Below are positions 19,391 to 27,782 of a stretch of DNA of 64,000 nt, piece by piece. The stretch covers positions 124,001-188,000 of the forward strand of contig NZ_JAPSKE010000009.1 of the NCBI RefSeq assembly GCF_031177825.1, written 5' to 3'. Numbering within the stretch: the first letter of the stretch is position 1; the number at the start of each line of letters is the position of its first letter. The stretch comes from Paenibacillus sp. GTDB taxonomy: Bacteria > Bacillota > Bacilli > Paenibacillales > YIM-B00363. The notes under the pieces are model-generated. The model ran no database searches and was not told the origin of the DNA. It was given only the letters and a program-made list of their open reading frames with translations. A program made the translations under genes and the position numbers.

Positions 19391-20281
19391 ATGGAGATCA
19401 ACTTGGAGTGGTACCGCGTGTTCTCCGAGGCGGCGAAGACAGGAAGTCTGACGGGCGCCGCGGAGCGGCTGCACATTACGCAGCCGGCGGTCAGCCATAC
19501 GCTGAAGCAGCTCGAGACGGCGCTCGGCGCGGCGCTGTTCTTCCGGACGGCGAAGGGCGTGCGGCTGACGGCGGAAGGCGAAGCGCTGTTCGGCTGCGTC
19601 CAACAAGCGCTCGGCATGGTGGAAGCCGGGGAGAGAACCGTCGCGGACATGCGGCAGCTGACGCGGGGGGAAGTGCATATCGGCGCCAGCGACACGCTGT
19701 GCAAGCATTTTCTGCTGCCGTATTTGGAGAAGTTTCACCGGGATTACCCCGAGATCCGCATCCACGTCACGAACCGGACGACGCCGGAGACGATCGCGCT
19801 CCTGAAAGAAGGCGCGATCGACTTCGGCATCGTGAATTTGCCCGCGGCGGATCCGAAGGTCGACTTCCGCGGCAGCGCGTCGATTCGGGACATCCTCGTC
19901 GGCCGGCCGGACGACGACGCGGTCGCACAAGCTCCGCTGGCGCTGGAGCAGCTGGCGTCGTATCCGCTGCTGATGCTCGAGCCCGGCGGCAGCACGCGGC
20001 GGTTCCTCGACGACTTCGCGCTCCGGCGCGGCATTCGCCTCCGGCCGGAATTCGAGCTCGGCAGCATCGACTTGCTCGCTCAGTTCGCAAGCAGCGGCCT
20101 CGGGCTGGCCTTCGTTCCCAGGCAGTACGTCGAGGCGGAACTCCGAGACGGACGGCTCGTCGAGATCGCGCTCGACCCGCCGCTTCCCGAACGCCGCGTC
20201 GGCATCGCCACGCTCCGCGGGGTTCCGCTTTCGACCGCGGCGAAGCGATTGCTGGAGCTGCTCCCGCAACCCCTCGATTAA
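19391..20281 (+). CDS. LysR-family transcriptional regulator
   Basis: A protein of 296 residues of normal LysR length. The N-terminal winged helix-turn-helix (EAAKTGSLTGAAERLHITQP then AVSHTLKQLETALG) is followed by a periplasmic-binding-like effector domain from about residue 90 (GEVHIGASDTLCKHFLLPYL, LLMLEPGGSTRRFLDDFAL, GLGLAFVPRQYVE). It resembles the YwqM/CysL-like subgroup, but the ligand cannot be told. ATG 19391 is chosen because AGGGG lies eight bases upstream; ATG 19385 would be too close. Divergent from purA, so it probably controls that gene and itself. Confidence 0.9.
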   Translation: MEINLEWYRVFSEAAKTGSLTGAAERLHITQPAVSHTLKQLETALGAALFFRTAKGVRLTAEGEALFGCVQQALGMVEAGERTVADMRQLTRGEVHIGASDTLCKHFLLPYLEKFHRDYPEIRIHVTNRTTPETIALLKEGAIDFGIVNLPAADPKVDFRGSASIRDILVGRPDDDAVAQAPLALEQLASYPLLMLEPGGSTRRFLDDFALRRGIRLRPEFELGSIDLLAQFASSGLGLAFVPRQYVEAELRDGRLVEIALDPPLPERRVGIATLRGVPLSTAAKRLLELLPQPLD

Positions 20282-20411
20282 GCCGAACCGACCTTCGTCG
20301 AGCGCTTCATTTGTCCAACTCCGCGGCGGCTCAGTCCATGTACGCGCTTCCGCTACTGTGGTACCTTGGCATAAGAATCAACTCAATTCAACGCCGATAG
20401 GAGCGAATCGT

Positions 20412-21398
20412 ATGGCAGAGCGAACGAAACCGACGAACGAGCCGCTAGTGACGCATATCTACACAGCCGACCCGTCGGCACACGTCTTCGAGGGAAAACT
20501 ATACATCTATCCGTCCCACGATCTGGACTACGAAGCGGAGTCGAACGATAACGGCGATCAGTACGCGATGGAGGACTATCATGTCCTCTCGATGGACGAT
20601 CCCGCCTCGTCGAGGGCGGTCGACCACGGCGAAGCGCTTCACCTCCGGGACATCCCCTGGGCCAAGAGGCAGCTGTGGGCGCCGGATGCCGCCTATAAGA
20701 ACGGAACGTATTACTTATTTTTCCCGGCGAAAGATCATGACGATATTTTCCGTCTCGGGGTCGCGACGAGCGCAAGCCCGACCGGTCCGTTCACGCCGCA
20801 GCCGAGCTACATCCCGGGCAGCTACAGCATCGATCCGGCCGTATGGATCGACGACGACGGAGCGGCGTACGTGTATTTCGGCGGCCTCTGGGGCGGGCAG
20901 TTGGAGAAGTGGCAGACGGGCGAATTCCGGCCCGACGCGGCGGGACCGTCCGGGTCCGAGCCGGCGCTCGGTCCGAGAGTCGCCCGTCTGACGGACGATC
21001 TGCTCGCCTTCGCGGAGACGCCGAAGGAAATCTCGATCGTCGACGAGGACGGGCAGCCGATCCAAGCCGGCGACGAGGATCGGAGGTATTTCGAAGGTCC
21101 GTGGATGCACAAATATAACGGCAAGTATTATTTGTCCTATTCGACGGGCACGACCCATAAGCTCGTGTACGCGGTCGGCGACGGTCCGCAAGGCCCCTTC
21201 ACGTTCGAGGGCACGATCCTCACGCCCGTCATCGGCTGGACGACGCATCATTCGATCGTCGAATATCAAGGCAAGTGGTATTTGTTTTACCACGACGCGT
21301 CTCTGTCCGGCGGCGTCAACCACAAGCGCTGCGTGAAGTGCGCCGAACTGTTCTATAACGAGGACGGCACGATTCGGACGATCGATCCGTATGAATAA
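20412..21398 (+). CDS. Cytoplasmic GH43-family beta-xylosidase/arabinofuranosidase
   Basis: A protein of 328 residues forming a five-bladed GH43 propeller. Catalytic landmarks: HIYTADPSAHVFEGKLYIY (base Asp in the first blade), SIDPAVWIDDDG (pKa-modulating Asp), and YFEGPWMHKYNGKYY (acid Glu). Family activity is removal of xylose or arabinofuranose from hemicellulose and pectin side-chain oligosaccharides. No signal peptide. ATG 20412 has TAGGAG eight bases ahead; the open frame begins 18 codons earlier without a site. Single gene with a strong terminator downstream. It does not adjoin a transporter, so it probably serves one encoded elsewhere. Confidence 0.92.
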   Translation: MAERTKPTNEPLVTHIYTADPSAHVFEGKLYIYPSHDLDYEAESNDNGDQYAMEDYHVLSMDDPASSRAVDHGEALHLRDIPWAKRQLWAPDAAYKNGTYYLFFPAKDHDDIFRLGVATSASPTGPFTPQPSYIPGSYSIDPAVWIDDDGAAYVYFGGLWGGQLEKWQTGEFRPDAAGPSGSEPALGPRVARLTDDLLAFAETPKEISIVDEDGQPIQAGDEDRRYFEGPWMHKYNGKYYLSYSTGTTHKLVYAVGDGPQGPFTFEGTILTPVIGWTTHHSIVEYQGKWYLFYHDASLSGGVNHKRCVKCAELFYNEDGTIRTIDPYE

Positions 21399-21406
21399 AG
21401 AAATAA

Positions 21407-21444
21407 CGCAGCCGACCCCGCCATGGGGTCGGCTGCGCATTTTC
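21407..21444. terminator. Bidirectional terminator after GH43
   Basis: CGCAGCCGACCCC and GGGGTCGGCTGCG form a perfect 13-bp stem with a 5-base loop. T-rich sequence follows on both strands (CATTTTCG on plus; TTATTTCTTT on minus). Confidence 0.85.
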
Positions 21445-21447
21445 GAC

Positions 21448-21639
21448 TTATTTCGTTCGCGGAACGCCGCGTCCGCTCCTCAAGCCGCCGAAGCCGCCGA
21501 GCTTCGCCGACAAGAACAACGCCAGGAGCGCCAAATATAGCAACGGCCTGACGACGTCCGCTCCCAACCCGGAAATGAGCGTCCCCGCGGCCGCCTCGAT
21601 CGCCCCGACGACGTACATAAAGCCCTCTCCCAGCCCCAT
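21448..21639 (-). CDS. Small membrane protein (63 or 56 residues)
   Basis: An ORF directly abutting the proS stop (TGA followed by ATG). It encodes one clear hydrophobic helix (VRPLLYLALLALFLSA) and a basic Gly-rich tail (LGGFGGLRSGRGVPRTK). Codon third positions are GC-rich like the neighbours, which supports real coding. A second start, ATG 21618 (56 residues), has GGGAGAGGG close upstream and may be the true one. It ends just before the shared terminator, so it would be the last gene of the proS transcript. I do not recognise a family. Confidence 0.5.
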   Translation of the reverse strand: MGLGEGFMYVVGAIEAAAGTLISGLGADVVRPLLYLALLALFLSAKLGGFGGLRSGRGVPRTK

Positions 21640-23352
21640 TCATCGGAACGATTCGTCGTTCCCGATCAACCGTGCGAGCGCTTCTTCCTTCGGGACGACC
21701 GTTCGCTCTCCGGTCGCTCGATCGACCCATTCGACGTTCCCCTCCGCCGCATGCTTGCCGACGACGATGCGCACCGGGACGCCGATCAGCTCGGAGTCGG
21801 CGAATTTCACGCCGGCTCGCTCGTCTCTGTCGTCCAGCAGCGCTTCCACGCCATGCCGTAGCAGCGTCGCATACATCGCCTCCGCCAACGATCGCTGCGT
21901 CTCGTCGCGCATGGCGACCGGCACGATGTGCGCCCGGTACGGCGCGATCGACGCCGGCCACGCCAACCCTCGCTCGTCGTGACGCTGCTCGGCGACGGCC
22001 GCCAACAGCCTCGAGATCCCGATGCCGTAGCAGCCCATAATGACGGGCGTTTCCTTCCCTTCCGCGTCCGCGACGGTCGCGCCGCCGGCGGCGCTGTATT
22101 TCGTGCCGAGCTTGAACACGTGACCGACTTCGATGCCGCGATGGAACCGGAGCTCGCCTTCGCGGCAGTGCGGGCAGGTTTCCCCTTCCGCCGCGTTGCG
22201 GACGTCGCCGGTCCGTTCGACGGGAAAATCCCGGCCCGGCACGACGCCGATCCAGTGCATGTCCGCTTCGTTGCCGCCGACGACGCCGCTCGGCATTCGC
22301 GCGACGGCATCGTCGACGAATACCGGGATCGGCAGCCCGACGGGGCCGGCGAAGCCGACCGGCGCCCCCGTGACGGCTTCGACCGTCGCCGCGTCCGCCA
22401 GCTCCAGCCGCTCGACGCCGAGGGAGCGCTTCAGCTTGATCTCGTTCACTTCGTGGTCGCCGCGCACGAGCACGGCCACCGGTTCGCCGTCCGCCGCGTA
22501 AACGAGCGTCTTCATCAAGCGGCTCGGCGCCGCGCCTAGAAACCGCGACAGCTGCTCGATCGTCCGCACGTTCGGCGTGCGCCGCTTCTCCAGCGTCGTC
22601 GATCCGCCGCCGTCGGCAGGCTGCCGGTCGATGCCGGACGCCGCCCGCTCCACGTTCGCCGCTTGGGCGCAATGGGTGCACGCGACGATCGTATCCTCGC
22701 CGATATCGGCGAGCGCCATGAACTCGTGCGAGCCGCCTTCCCCGCCGATCGCGCCGGCGTCTGCTTCCACCGCGCGGAACCGCAAGCCGCATCGTTCGAA
22801 AATACGCAAATACGCTTCGTACATGCCGCGGTACGACGCGTCCAACCCCTCCCAGGACGCGTCGAACGAGTAGGCGTCCTTCATTAAAAACTCTCTGCCG
22901 CGGAGCAATCCGAACCGGGGACGCCGTTCGTCGCGATACTTCGTCTGCACCTGATATACCGTAACCGGCAACCTGCGGTAGGAGCTGATCTCGTTCCGGA
23001 ACAGCTCGGCGACGACCTCCTCGTGCGTCGGGCCGAGCGCGAACTCGCGTTCCTGCCGATCCTTCAAACGAATCAGCTCAGGACCGTACACGTCGTACCG
23101 TCCGGACGCCCTCCACAGCTCCGCCGGCTGCAGCGCGGGCATCAACAGCTCCTGCGCCCCCGCGCGATCCATCTCTTCGCGAACGATCCGCTCCAGCTTT
23201 CCCAACACCCGCAGACCGAGCGGCAAATACGCGTATACCCCGGCCGCCAGCTGCCGGATATACCCCGCGCGCAGCAGCAGCTTGTGGCTTGCGGCCTCCG
23301 CGTCGGCAGGCGATTCGCGAAGCGTGCTGGAAAACAATGTCGATTGCCTCAT
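21640..23352 (-). CDS. proS: Prolyl-tRNA synthetase
   Basis: A class II synthetase of 570 residues (bacterial ProS type) that charges tRNA-Pro. Motif 2 and 3 regions are seen (YRDERRPRFGLLRGREFLMKD; MGCYGIGISRLLAA), plus the editing insertion between (VSHEFMAL-like blocks, GDHEVNEIKLKR) and the C-terminal anticodon-binding domain (IAPYRAHIVPVAM). ATG 23352 lies eight bases after AGGAGG; the frame is open further up into the T-box leader and the ORF upstream of 23352 is not real. Regulated by a T-box riboswitch in the leader. A 63-codon ORF follows directly. Confidence 0.97.
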   Translation of the reverse strand: MRQSTLFSSTLRESPADAEAASHKLLLRAGYIRQLAAGVYAYLPLGLRVLGKLERIVREEMDRAGAQELLMPALQPAELWRASGRYDVYGPELIRLKDRQEREFALGPTHEEVVAELFRNEISSYRRLPVTVYQVQTKYRDERRPRFGLLRGREFLMKDAYSFDASWEGLDASYRGMYEAYLRIFERCGLRFRAVEADAGAIGGEGGSHEFMALADIGEDTIVACTHCAQAANVERAASGIDRQPADGGGSTTLEKRRTPNVRTIEQLSRFLGAAPSRLMKTLVYAADGEPVAVLVRGDHEVNEIKLKRSLGVERLELADAATVEAVTGAPVGFAGPVGLPIPVFVDDAVARMPSGVVGGNEADMHWIGVVPGRDFPVERTGDVRNAAEGETCPHCREGELRFHRGIEVGHVFKLGTKYSAAGGATVADAEGKETPVIMGCYGIGISRLLAAVAEQRHDERGLAWPASIAPYRAHIVPVAMRDETQRSLAEAMYATLLRHGVEALLDDRDERAGVKFADSELIGVPVRIVVGKHAAEGNVEWVDRATGERTVVPKEEALARLIGNDESFR

Positions 23353-23371
23353 CGCAATCCTCCTCCTTCTT

Positions 23372-23632
23372 GAAAAAACAAAAAGACGCATTCGTTCAGG
23401 GACGAATGCGTCGCGGTACCACCCTAATTTCACCGCCGAAGGGCGATGCTCGTATCGATAACGGTCGGCGCCGGCAGCGGATACTCGTACGTTCCCCGCT
23501 GCAGCTCGCAAGGCGGGAAAGCTTCCTGCGGCGAGAGACCTTGCAGCCGGGGGTCTCTTCTCTGCATCGCCGTACTTGGAATCTCATGTCCTTGGTCGAG
23601 GCTGTTGATAGTCTCAAGTATTGATGGTTGGG
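23372..23632 (-). ncRNA. T-box riboswitch leader of proS
   Basis: The minus-strand leader contains the T-box sequence AGGGTGGTACCGCG (23412-23425), followed by a terminator stem GACGCATTCGT/ACGAATGCGTC and a T-run (TTTTTGTTTTTT). A Stem-I-like hairpin AGAGACC/GGTCTCT lies upstream. Uncharged tRNA would stabilise the antiterminator and turn on proS. I could not assign the proline specifier codon with confidence. Confidence 0.9.
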
Positions 23633-23636
23633 AATC

Positions 23637-23665
23637 AATTTACAACATATTCCGAGTCCGGTCAA
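23637..23665 (-). promoter_or_regulatory. Probable promoter of the proS T-box transcript
   Basis: Minus strand TTGACC (23660-23665), 17 bases, TAAATT (23637-23642). It starts transcription just ahead of the T-box leader and lies immediately after the stop of the upstream gene. Confidence 0.6.
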
Positions 23666-23681
23666 GCGCGATTCGGTTCGG

Positions 23682-24221
23682 TCACTTTTTCTTCCAAACG
23701 GAGGCGTATTTCTTGCGGTATTTCGGATCCGCCTCGAGCTCGATCAGCTCGAGCGCGAGCGATTTCACGGCTTCGTCCGGGTCCGCGTCGTACAGCTTCC
23801 CCAGGCTCTCGACGATGTCATGCCGAATCAGCGTGCCGTTCTTCTCGCCCGCGCATTCGCGGAACCGGCCGGCGAGGCCTTCCACGACCATCCGCTTCCG
23901 TTCCGGACCGACCAAAGCGATCTTCCACAGCGACAGCAGGCAATGCCTCGCCGTAACGAACCGCTCGTCCTTCGTCACCTCTAGCAGCTCGGGGAAAACG
24001 GTCGTGATCCGGCCTTCGGGGTCGCTCTTCGCGAGGTTGGACAGCAATTGCGAAGCGTGCGAGCGCCGGCGGTTATCCTTGTGCGTCAAGTCGTGCGCCA
24101 GCCGATCCCACGCGTCGTACGCCCACTCGACAGGCTCCTCCGACAGTCGGATCAGCTCGTGGAACGCTTCGCTCGCAACGTCTCGGTCGAGCGAAAACAG
24201 TCGTTCGATTAACGCTTGCAT
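23682..24221 (-). CDS. Small helical-repeat (HEAT-like) protein of unknown function
   Basis: A protein of 179 residues made almost wholly of amphipathic helices with repeats such as SEAFHELIRLSEEP, RRSHASQLLSNLAKSD, ARHCLLSLWKIAL and RHDIVESLGKLYD. This is the pattern of HEAT/armadillo repeats, which usually bind other proteins. It ends in a basic tail. I do not recognise a named family. ATG 24221 follows AGGGGG by ten bases; a longer frame to 24284 runs through the promoter and is rejected. It has its own strong promoter with a palindrome overlapping the -35, so expression is likely switched by a repressor or activator. Confidence 0.75.
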   Translation of the reverse strand: MQALIERLFSLDRDVASEAFHELIRLSEEPVEWAYDAWDRLAHDLTHKDNRRRSHASQLLSNLAKSDPEGRITTVFPELLEVTKDERFVTARHCLLSLWKIALVGPERKRMVVEGLAGRFRECAGEKNGTLIRHDIVESLGKLYDADPDEAVKSLALELIELEADPKYRKKYASVWKKK

Positions 24222-24254
24222 GCGCGTTCGTCCCCCTAAGAATTGTCTAAGTCC

Positions 24255-24284
24255 ACTATACGAAAACGGGAAAACCATTGTCAA
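24255..24284 (-). promoter_or_regulatory. Promoter of the helical-repeat gene
   Basis: Minus strand TTGACA (24279-24284), 18 bases, TATAGT (24255-24260): a near-consensus sigma-A promoter. Confidence 0.8.
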
Positions 24285-24307
24285 CCTTATGGTTGAATGT
24301 TTAAGGT
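24280..24307. promoter_or_regulatory. Overlapping inverted repeats at the -35 (candidate operator)
   Basis: TCAACC and GGTTGA are perfect arms around TTAT (24281-24296), covering the -35. AACCTTA and TAAGGTT form a second, wider inverted repeat in the same stretch. No adjacent regulator gene is present. Confidence 0.45.
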
Positions 24308-24330
24308 TACCGGCTTGCGGCTCGTTCCTA

Positions 24331-24861
24331 CTATAATTTGATCACCATATGGATGTCGTAAGGCTCCTTCTCGAACAGCTCAGGATCGACCTCGGGCGTC
24401 GGCACGCTGCCGTTCTTGCGGTAAAAGCATACCGCCGACTCCGTCTCCGTCGAGGAAATGTACAGTTGCTTCGCTCCGCGGTCCGCGGCGACGGCGGAAA
24501 GCTCGCGCAAAATACGCGTACCGATCCCCCGTCTCCGATGGCTTCTCGACACGTACATCAGATCGACGGCGAGGCGATCCCGGCGGTCGCCGCGGAAGGC
24601 GCCCGACAGGACGCCGAAGCCGACGAGTCTCTCGCCCTCGAAGCAGCCGACGGCCGTCCCCCCTGCGAGCAACTCCCTTGCGAAGCGCTCTATCATCTCT
24701 TGGGCCGCTTTCTCGTCCCAGGAGGGACTCTCGATGCGAGCCGGCGTCGACGTTAACGCCCCGTCGGTCAAGGCATACGTGCGTTCGATCGTCTCCGAGC
24801 GGTCGATCTCCGCGACCCGGAACGCATCCTCCGGTTTCAGTTCTTTGTAACGAAGCTTCAC
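24331..24861 (-). CDS. GNAT-family N-acetyltransferase
   Basis: A GNAT fold protein of 176 residues with the acetyl-CoA loop SRSHRRRGIGTRILREL (Q/RxxGxG/A motif A), preceded by the beta-4 strand LAVDLMYV and followed by AKQLYISSTETESAVCFYRK, the usual motif B. The substrate is unknown. Start GTG 24861 has GAGAGGG about eight bases upstream. It lies between the exporter operon and the helical-repeat gene, with separate upstream sequence. Confidence 0.88.
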   Translation of the reverse strand: MKLRYKELKPEDAFRVAEIDRSETIERTYALTDGALTSTPARIESPSWDEKAAQEMIERFARELLAGGTAVGCFEGERLVGFGVLSGAFRGDRRDRLAVDLMYVSRSHRRRGIGTRILRELSAVAADRGAKQLYISSTETESAVCFYRKNGSVPTPEVDPELFEKEPYDIHMVIKL

Positions 24862-24915
24862 GCGAAAGTCCCTCTCTTTATAAAAACATGCTTTCGCTCG
24901 AGTATACCTCTGCTC

Positions 24916-25701
24916 CTACGATCCCGTCGAACGGTACCGACGAACGCCGAAGCGCCAAACGAGCAAGCAGGGCAGCAAAAACAACGCGCTCGCGAGCGGC
25001 ATAGCGACGTACAACGCATCGTACCCGCCCGGCGCCCGGCCGAGAATGTACAACAGCGGCAAGTAGCTGACCAAGCCGAACGGGATGACGAACGTGAAGA
25101 TGACGGTCACCCACCTTTCGTAGATCGTCAGCGGATACTTCGCCATCTCCCGACCGCCGTCCGTCAGCACGTTCGCCAACTCCAGCCCCTGCACGGTCCA
25201 GAAGCATAACGTCGCGGCAAGCATGAAGATGCCTGTGAATATGAGCGCGCCCCCCGCCACCATAAGGCCGAGCGTGATCGCCTTCGCGACCGTCCATTCG
25301 ACGTCCGCCCCGACGACTGCCCATGCTAACACGGCCGCCCCTTGAAGCATCCGACCGAACCGGCTGAACTCGAACTTCGAGCCCAGCACCTGCACGACCG
25401 TGCTTCGCGGCCGGACGAGCACGCGGTCGAACTCGCCGTTGACGACGAGCGACGAGAACGCGTCGAAGCCCCGGGCGAAGCATTCGCTTAGCGAGAAGGA
25501 CAGATGCACGACTCCGAAGCATAGCGCGACCTCGAAAAACCCCCATCCTTTCAACTGGCCGAACCGTTCGAACATCAGATACAGCCCGGCGAACACCGTG
25601 AACGGAACGAGAAACTGCCCGAGCGTCAGCAGCCAGAAGGACGTGCGATATTGCATCTGCGATTTGAAGTGAATCGCCATATACTTGAAGTAAAGTCTCA
25701 T
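24916..25701 (-). CDS. ABC-2 type exporter permease (second subunit)
   Basis: A membrane protein of 261 residues with about six hydrophobic segments (FWLLTLGQFLVPFTVFAGLY, AITLGLMVAGGALIFTGIF, VTVIFTFVIPFGLVSYLPLL). It matches the paired ABC-2/DUF990-like permeases that work with an N-terminal ATPase gene. ATG 25701 has GGAGGGTGAT upstream that overlaps the end of the previous gene. The substrate is unknown; related exporters handle lipids or antibiotics. Confidence 0.82.
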   Translation of the reverse strand: MRLYFKYMAIHFKSQMQYRTSFWLLTLGQFLVPFTVFAGLYLMFERFGQLKGWGFFEVALCFGVVHLSFSLSECFARGFDAFSSLVVNGEFDRVLVRPRSTVVQVLGSKFEFSRFGRMLQGAAVLAWAVVGADVEWTVAKAITLGLMVAGGALIFTGIFMLAATLCFWTVQGLELANVLTDGGREMAKYPLTIYERWVTVIFTFVIPFGLVSYLPLLYILGRAPGGYDALYVAMPLASALFLLPCLLVWRFGVRRYRSTGS

Positions 25702-25706
25702 CCCGA

Positions 25707-26510
25707 TCACCCTCCTTGGACGACGACGTTGCGCAACGCCCGGCGCAGCAGTCCGCGCCCGACGCCGACGAGCGCGACGAACCAGAACAACTGAATCGGA
25801 ATGCCTTGAAGCGCTTCCGCCGTCCCGATCTGCCCGGAGTAGACGCGGAACGGGAAGTCCGTCGTCCAGCGGAAGGGTAACGCGCTCGCTATCCCTTGGA
25901 GCCATTCCGGCATGAGCGGCACCGGGATAATCATGCCCGCCAAAAACTCGCCCGCGACCGCGATGATGAGAATCGACCCGACCGGGGAAAGCGTCCAAAA
26001 CACCGAGACGTAGATCAGCATCGAAATCGCCACGACGACGAGCAGACCAAGGAATAACGAGACGAGAAACAGCGCGAACGCGATCCACGTCGGCGGCAGG
26101 CTCATGCGATACGGCTCCGGCAGCAAGAAGACCAGGATTAGCAGCGGGGAGGAGCGAAGCGCGACGCTTGCGAGCCGCGTCGCGAGCAGCTTAGCGTACC
26201 AGAACCGATAGATGCTGCACGGCCGGCATAATTCGTACGCGATGTTCCCGCTCGTAATGAGATGGAAGATGTCTTGATCCCGGAACCATAGAGCGATAAA
26301 GCCGAGGAACATCTGCTGCAGCCATATATAGCAGACAAGATCGCCCAACGGCATCGGCGGTTCGACGGCGCTGTGCTCGTAGAAAGCGACATACGCCATA
26401 ATAAAAATGAAGCCGAAGAAGATCTGCGTGGCGATGCCCGCGAGCGCGGCCGCCCGATATTGCAAGCCGGTGACGAAACGCAGCTTTAAGACGGAGACGT
26501 ACGCGCTCAT
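25707..26510 (-). CDS. ABC-2 type exporter permease (first subunit)
   Basis: A membrane protein of 267 residues with six predicted helices (AGIATQIFFGFIFIMAYVAF, WIAFALFLVSLFLGLLVVVA, PVGSILIIAVAGEFLAGMI). The start ATG overlaps the ATPase stop by four bases (ATGA), so the two are translationally coupled. It is the middle gene of an ATPase-permease-permease export operon of unknown substrate. Confidence 0.85.
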   Translation of the reverse strand: MSAYVSVLKLRFVTGLQYRAAALAGIATQIFFGFIFIMAYVAFYEHSAVEPPMPLGDLVCYIWLQQMFLGFIALWFRDQDIFHLITSGNIAYELCRPCSIYRFWYAKLLATRLASVALRSSPLLILVFLLPEPYRMSLPPTWIAFALFLVSLFLGLLVVVAISMLIYVSVFWTLSPVGSILIIAVAGEFLAGMIIPVPLMPEWLQGIASALPFRWTTDFPFRVYSGQIGTAEALQGIPIQLFWFVALVGVGRGLLRRALRNVVVQGG

Positions 26511-27493
26511 ATCCGGTGCTCCCGATACAGCTGTACGACGATCTCGTCGATCGGCTTCGCGTCGACGGTTACGTCTACCAGCTCGACATGCTCCGACAAA
26601 GCGGTGACGACGCTCGCCATGCTAACGCGTTCGCTGTCGTAGCTGTACACCGCGCGTCCGGAAGACCAAGAGAGCCGCTCCGTCCCGGGAACGTCGACCG
26701 GCGCGTCGTGCTCGCGAAAGTCGGCGGTGAGGGTCCGGTACGTGCCGAACCGATTGCGCAGCGCGCGCAACGAGCCGTCATACAGCAGCGTGCCTTTGCC
26801 GATCATCAGGATCCGATCCGCCAGCGCCTCGATATCGCTCATGTCGTGCGTCGTCAGGATGACCGTCACGCCGCGCTCCTTATTCAACGTCTTGATGAAC
26901 TGCCGCACGGCAAGCTTGCTGACGGCGTCTAGCCCGATCGTCGGTTCGTCCAGGAACAATATCTTGGGGCTGTGGAGCAGCGAAGCCGCGATCTCGCACC
27001 GCATCCGCTGGCCGAGGCTGAGCTGACGGACGGGGGTGTGAAGGATATCGTTCAGTTGGAGCGCTTCCGTAAGCGAAGAAACATTTTCCCGGTAGTGATT
27101 CTCTGGAGTGTTGTAGATGTCCCGCAGCAGATCGAACGAATCGACGACAGGCACGTCCCACCACAGCTGGGAGCGTTGGCCGAAGACGACGCCGATGTTG
27201 CGCACGTACGCCGTCCGTTCCTTCCAAGGCGTGAATCCCATGACGTTGCAGGCGCCGGCGTCCGGCACCATGATGCCGCTCATGACCTTGATCGTCGTCG
27301 ACTTGCCGGCGCCGTTCGGTCCGATGTAGCCGACGATTTCCCCTTCCCCTATAGAAAAGGATATGTCCCGCAGCGCCTCGACCCGCGCATACTCCCTTGC
27401 GAACAGCGCCTTGACCGCTTCCTTGAACCCTGCGGCGCGCCTCGCCACTTTGAACGTCTTTTCGATCCCGTTCAACGTTATGATCGGTTCCAA
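26507..27493 (-). CDS. ABC exporter ATP-binding protein
   Basis: An ATPase of 328 residues. Walker A GPNGAGKST, signature LSLGQRMRCE, Walker B ILFLDEPTIGLD and switch His TTHD are in order; the signature has Leu-Ser-Leu-Gly-Gln. The insertion KVARRAAGFKEAVKALFARE near the N-terminus and a C-terminal domain of about 100 residues are typical of ABC-2 (NatA/DrrA-like) ATPases. Start TTG 27493 has AGGAGG seven bases ahead. First gene of the export operon. The upstream 200 bp are AT-rich and contain a TATAAT near 27590, but no convincing -35. Confidence 0.9.
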   Translation of the reverse strand: MEPIITLNGIEKTFKVARRAAGFKEAVKALFAREYARVEALRDISFSIGEGEIVGYIGPNGAGKSTTIKVMSGIMVPDAGACNVMGFTPWKERTAYVRNIGVVFGQRSQLWWDVPVVDSFDLLRDIYNTPENHYRENVSSLTEALQLNDILHTPVRQLSLGQRMRCEIAASLLHSPKILFLDEPTIGLDAVSKLAVRQFIKTLNKERGVTVILTTHDMSDIEALADRILMIGKGTLLYDGSLRALRNRFGTYRTLTADFREHDAPVDVPGTERLSWSSGRAVYSYDSERVSMASVVTALSEHVELVDVTVDAKPIDEIVVQLYREHRI

Positions 27494-27686
27494 TGCCGTG
27501 CCTCCTTCGGTCTATGTGTGGATTGCTTAAAAAATATAGCCGAACGGGCAAAAAAAATATAGACTTATACTTTCTGTCGAGTTATACTAATATTATAGAG
27601 GCCGAGGGTACTCTAGTTTAGTTAAGAACTGTCAAAATTCGGAATGCGACCTGATGATGGTCGTGTTTTTTATTTTCTGCATTGTA
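27494..27686. promoter_or_regulatory. AT-rich intergenic region upstream of the ABC exporter
   Basis: 193 bp without a gene. It holds a minus-strand TATAAT-like -10 for the exporter. On the plus strand, CGACC and GGTCG arms followed by TGTTTTTTATTTT (about 27651-27676) make a small terminator with no known gene ahead of it, so a short plus-strand RNA is possible but unproved. Confidence 0.4.
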
Positions 27687-27718
27687 AAGAGGGGCTCTCC
27701 GTTATGGAGGCCCCTCTT
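27687..27718. terminator. Terminator after the GarR/GlxR-type gene
   Basis: AAGAGGGGC and CCCCTCTT arms plus inner CTCC/GGAG pairs form a long stem around GTTAT. It lies 64 bases past the reductase stop. Confidence 0.65.
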
Positions 27719-27782
27719 GTTGTACTTGCTTCCTTCGCTCCATCGGAAAGCGACATCGTCCCGTTCGGATGCTTTCCGCCGC

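Noticed and set aside
17875..20400. Open frame of 841 codons on the plus strand
   Set aside because: It crosses purA in antisense and lysR in another frame, with Arg-rich unstructured sequence; both real genes have clear motifs.
23353..23511. 53-residue N-terminal extension of ProS
   Set aside because: It runs through the T-box and terminator of the leader RNA; AGGAGG is placed for ATG 23352.
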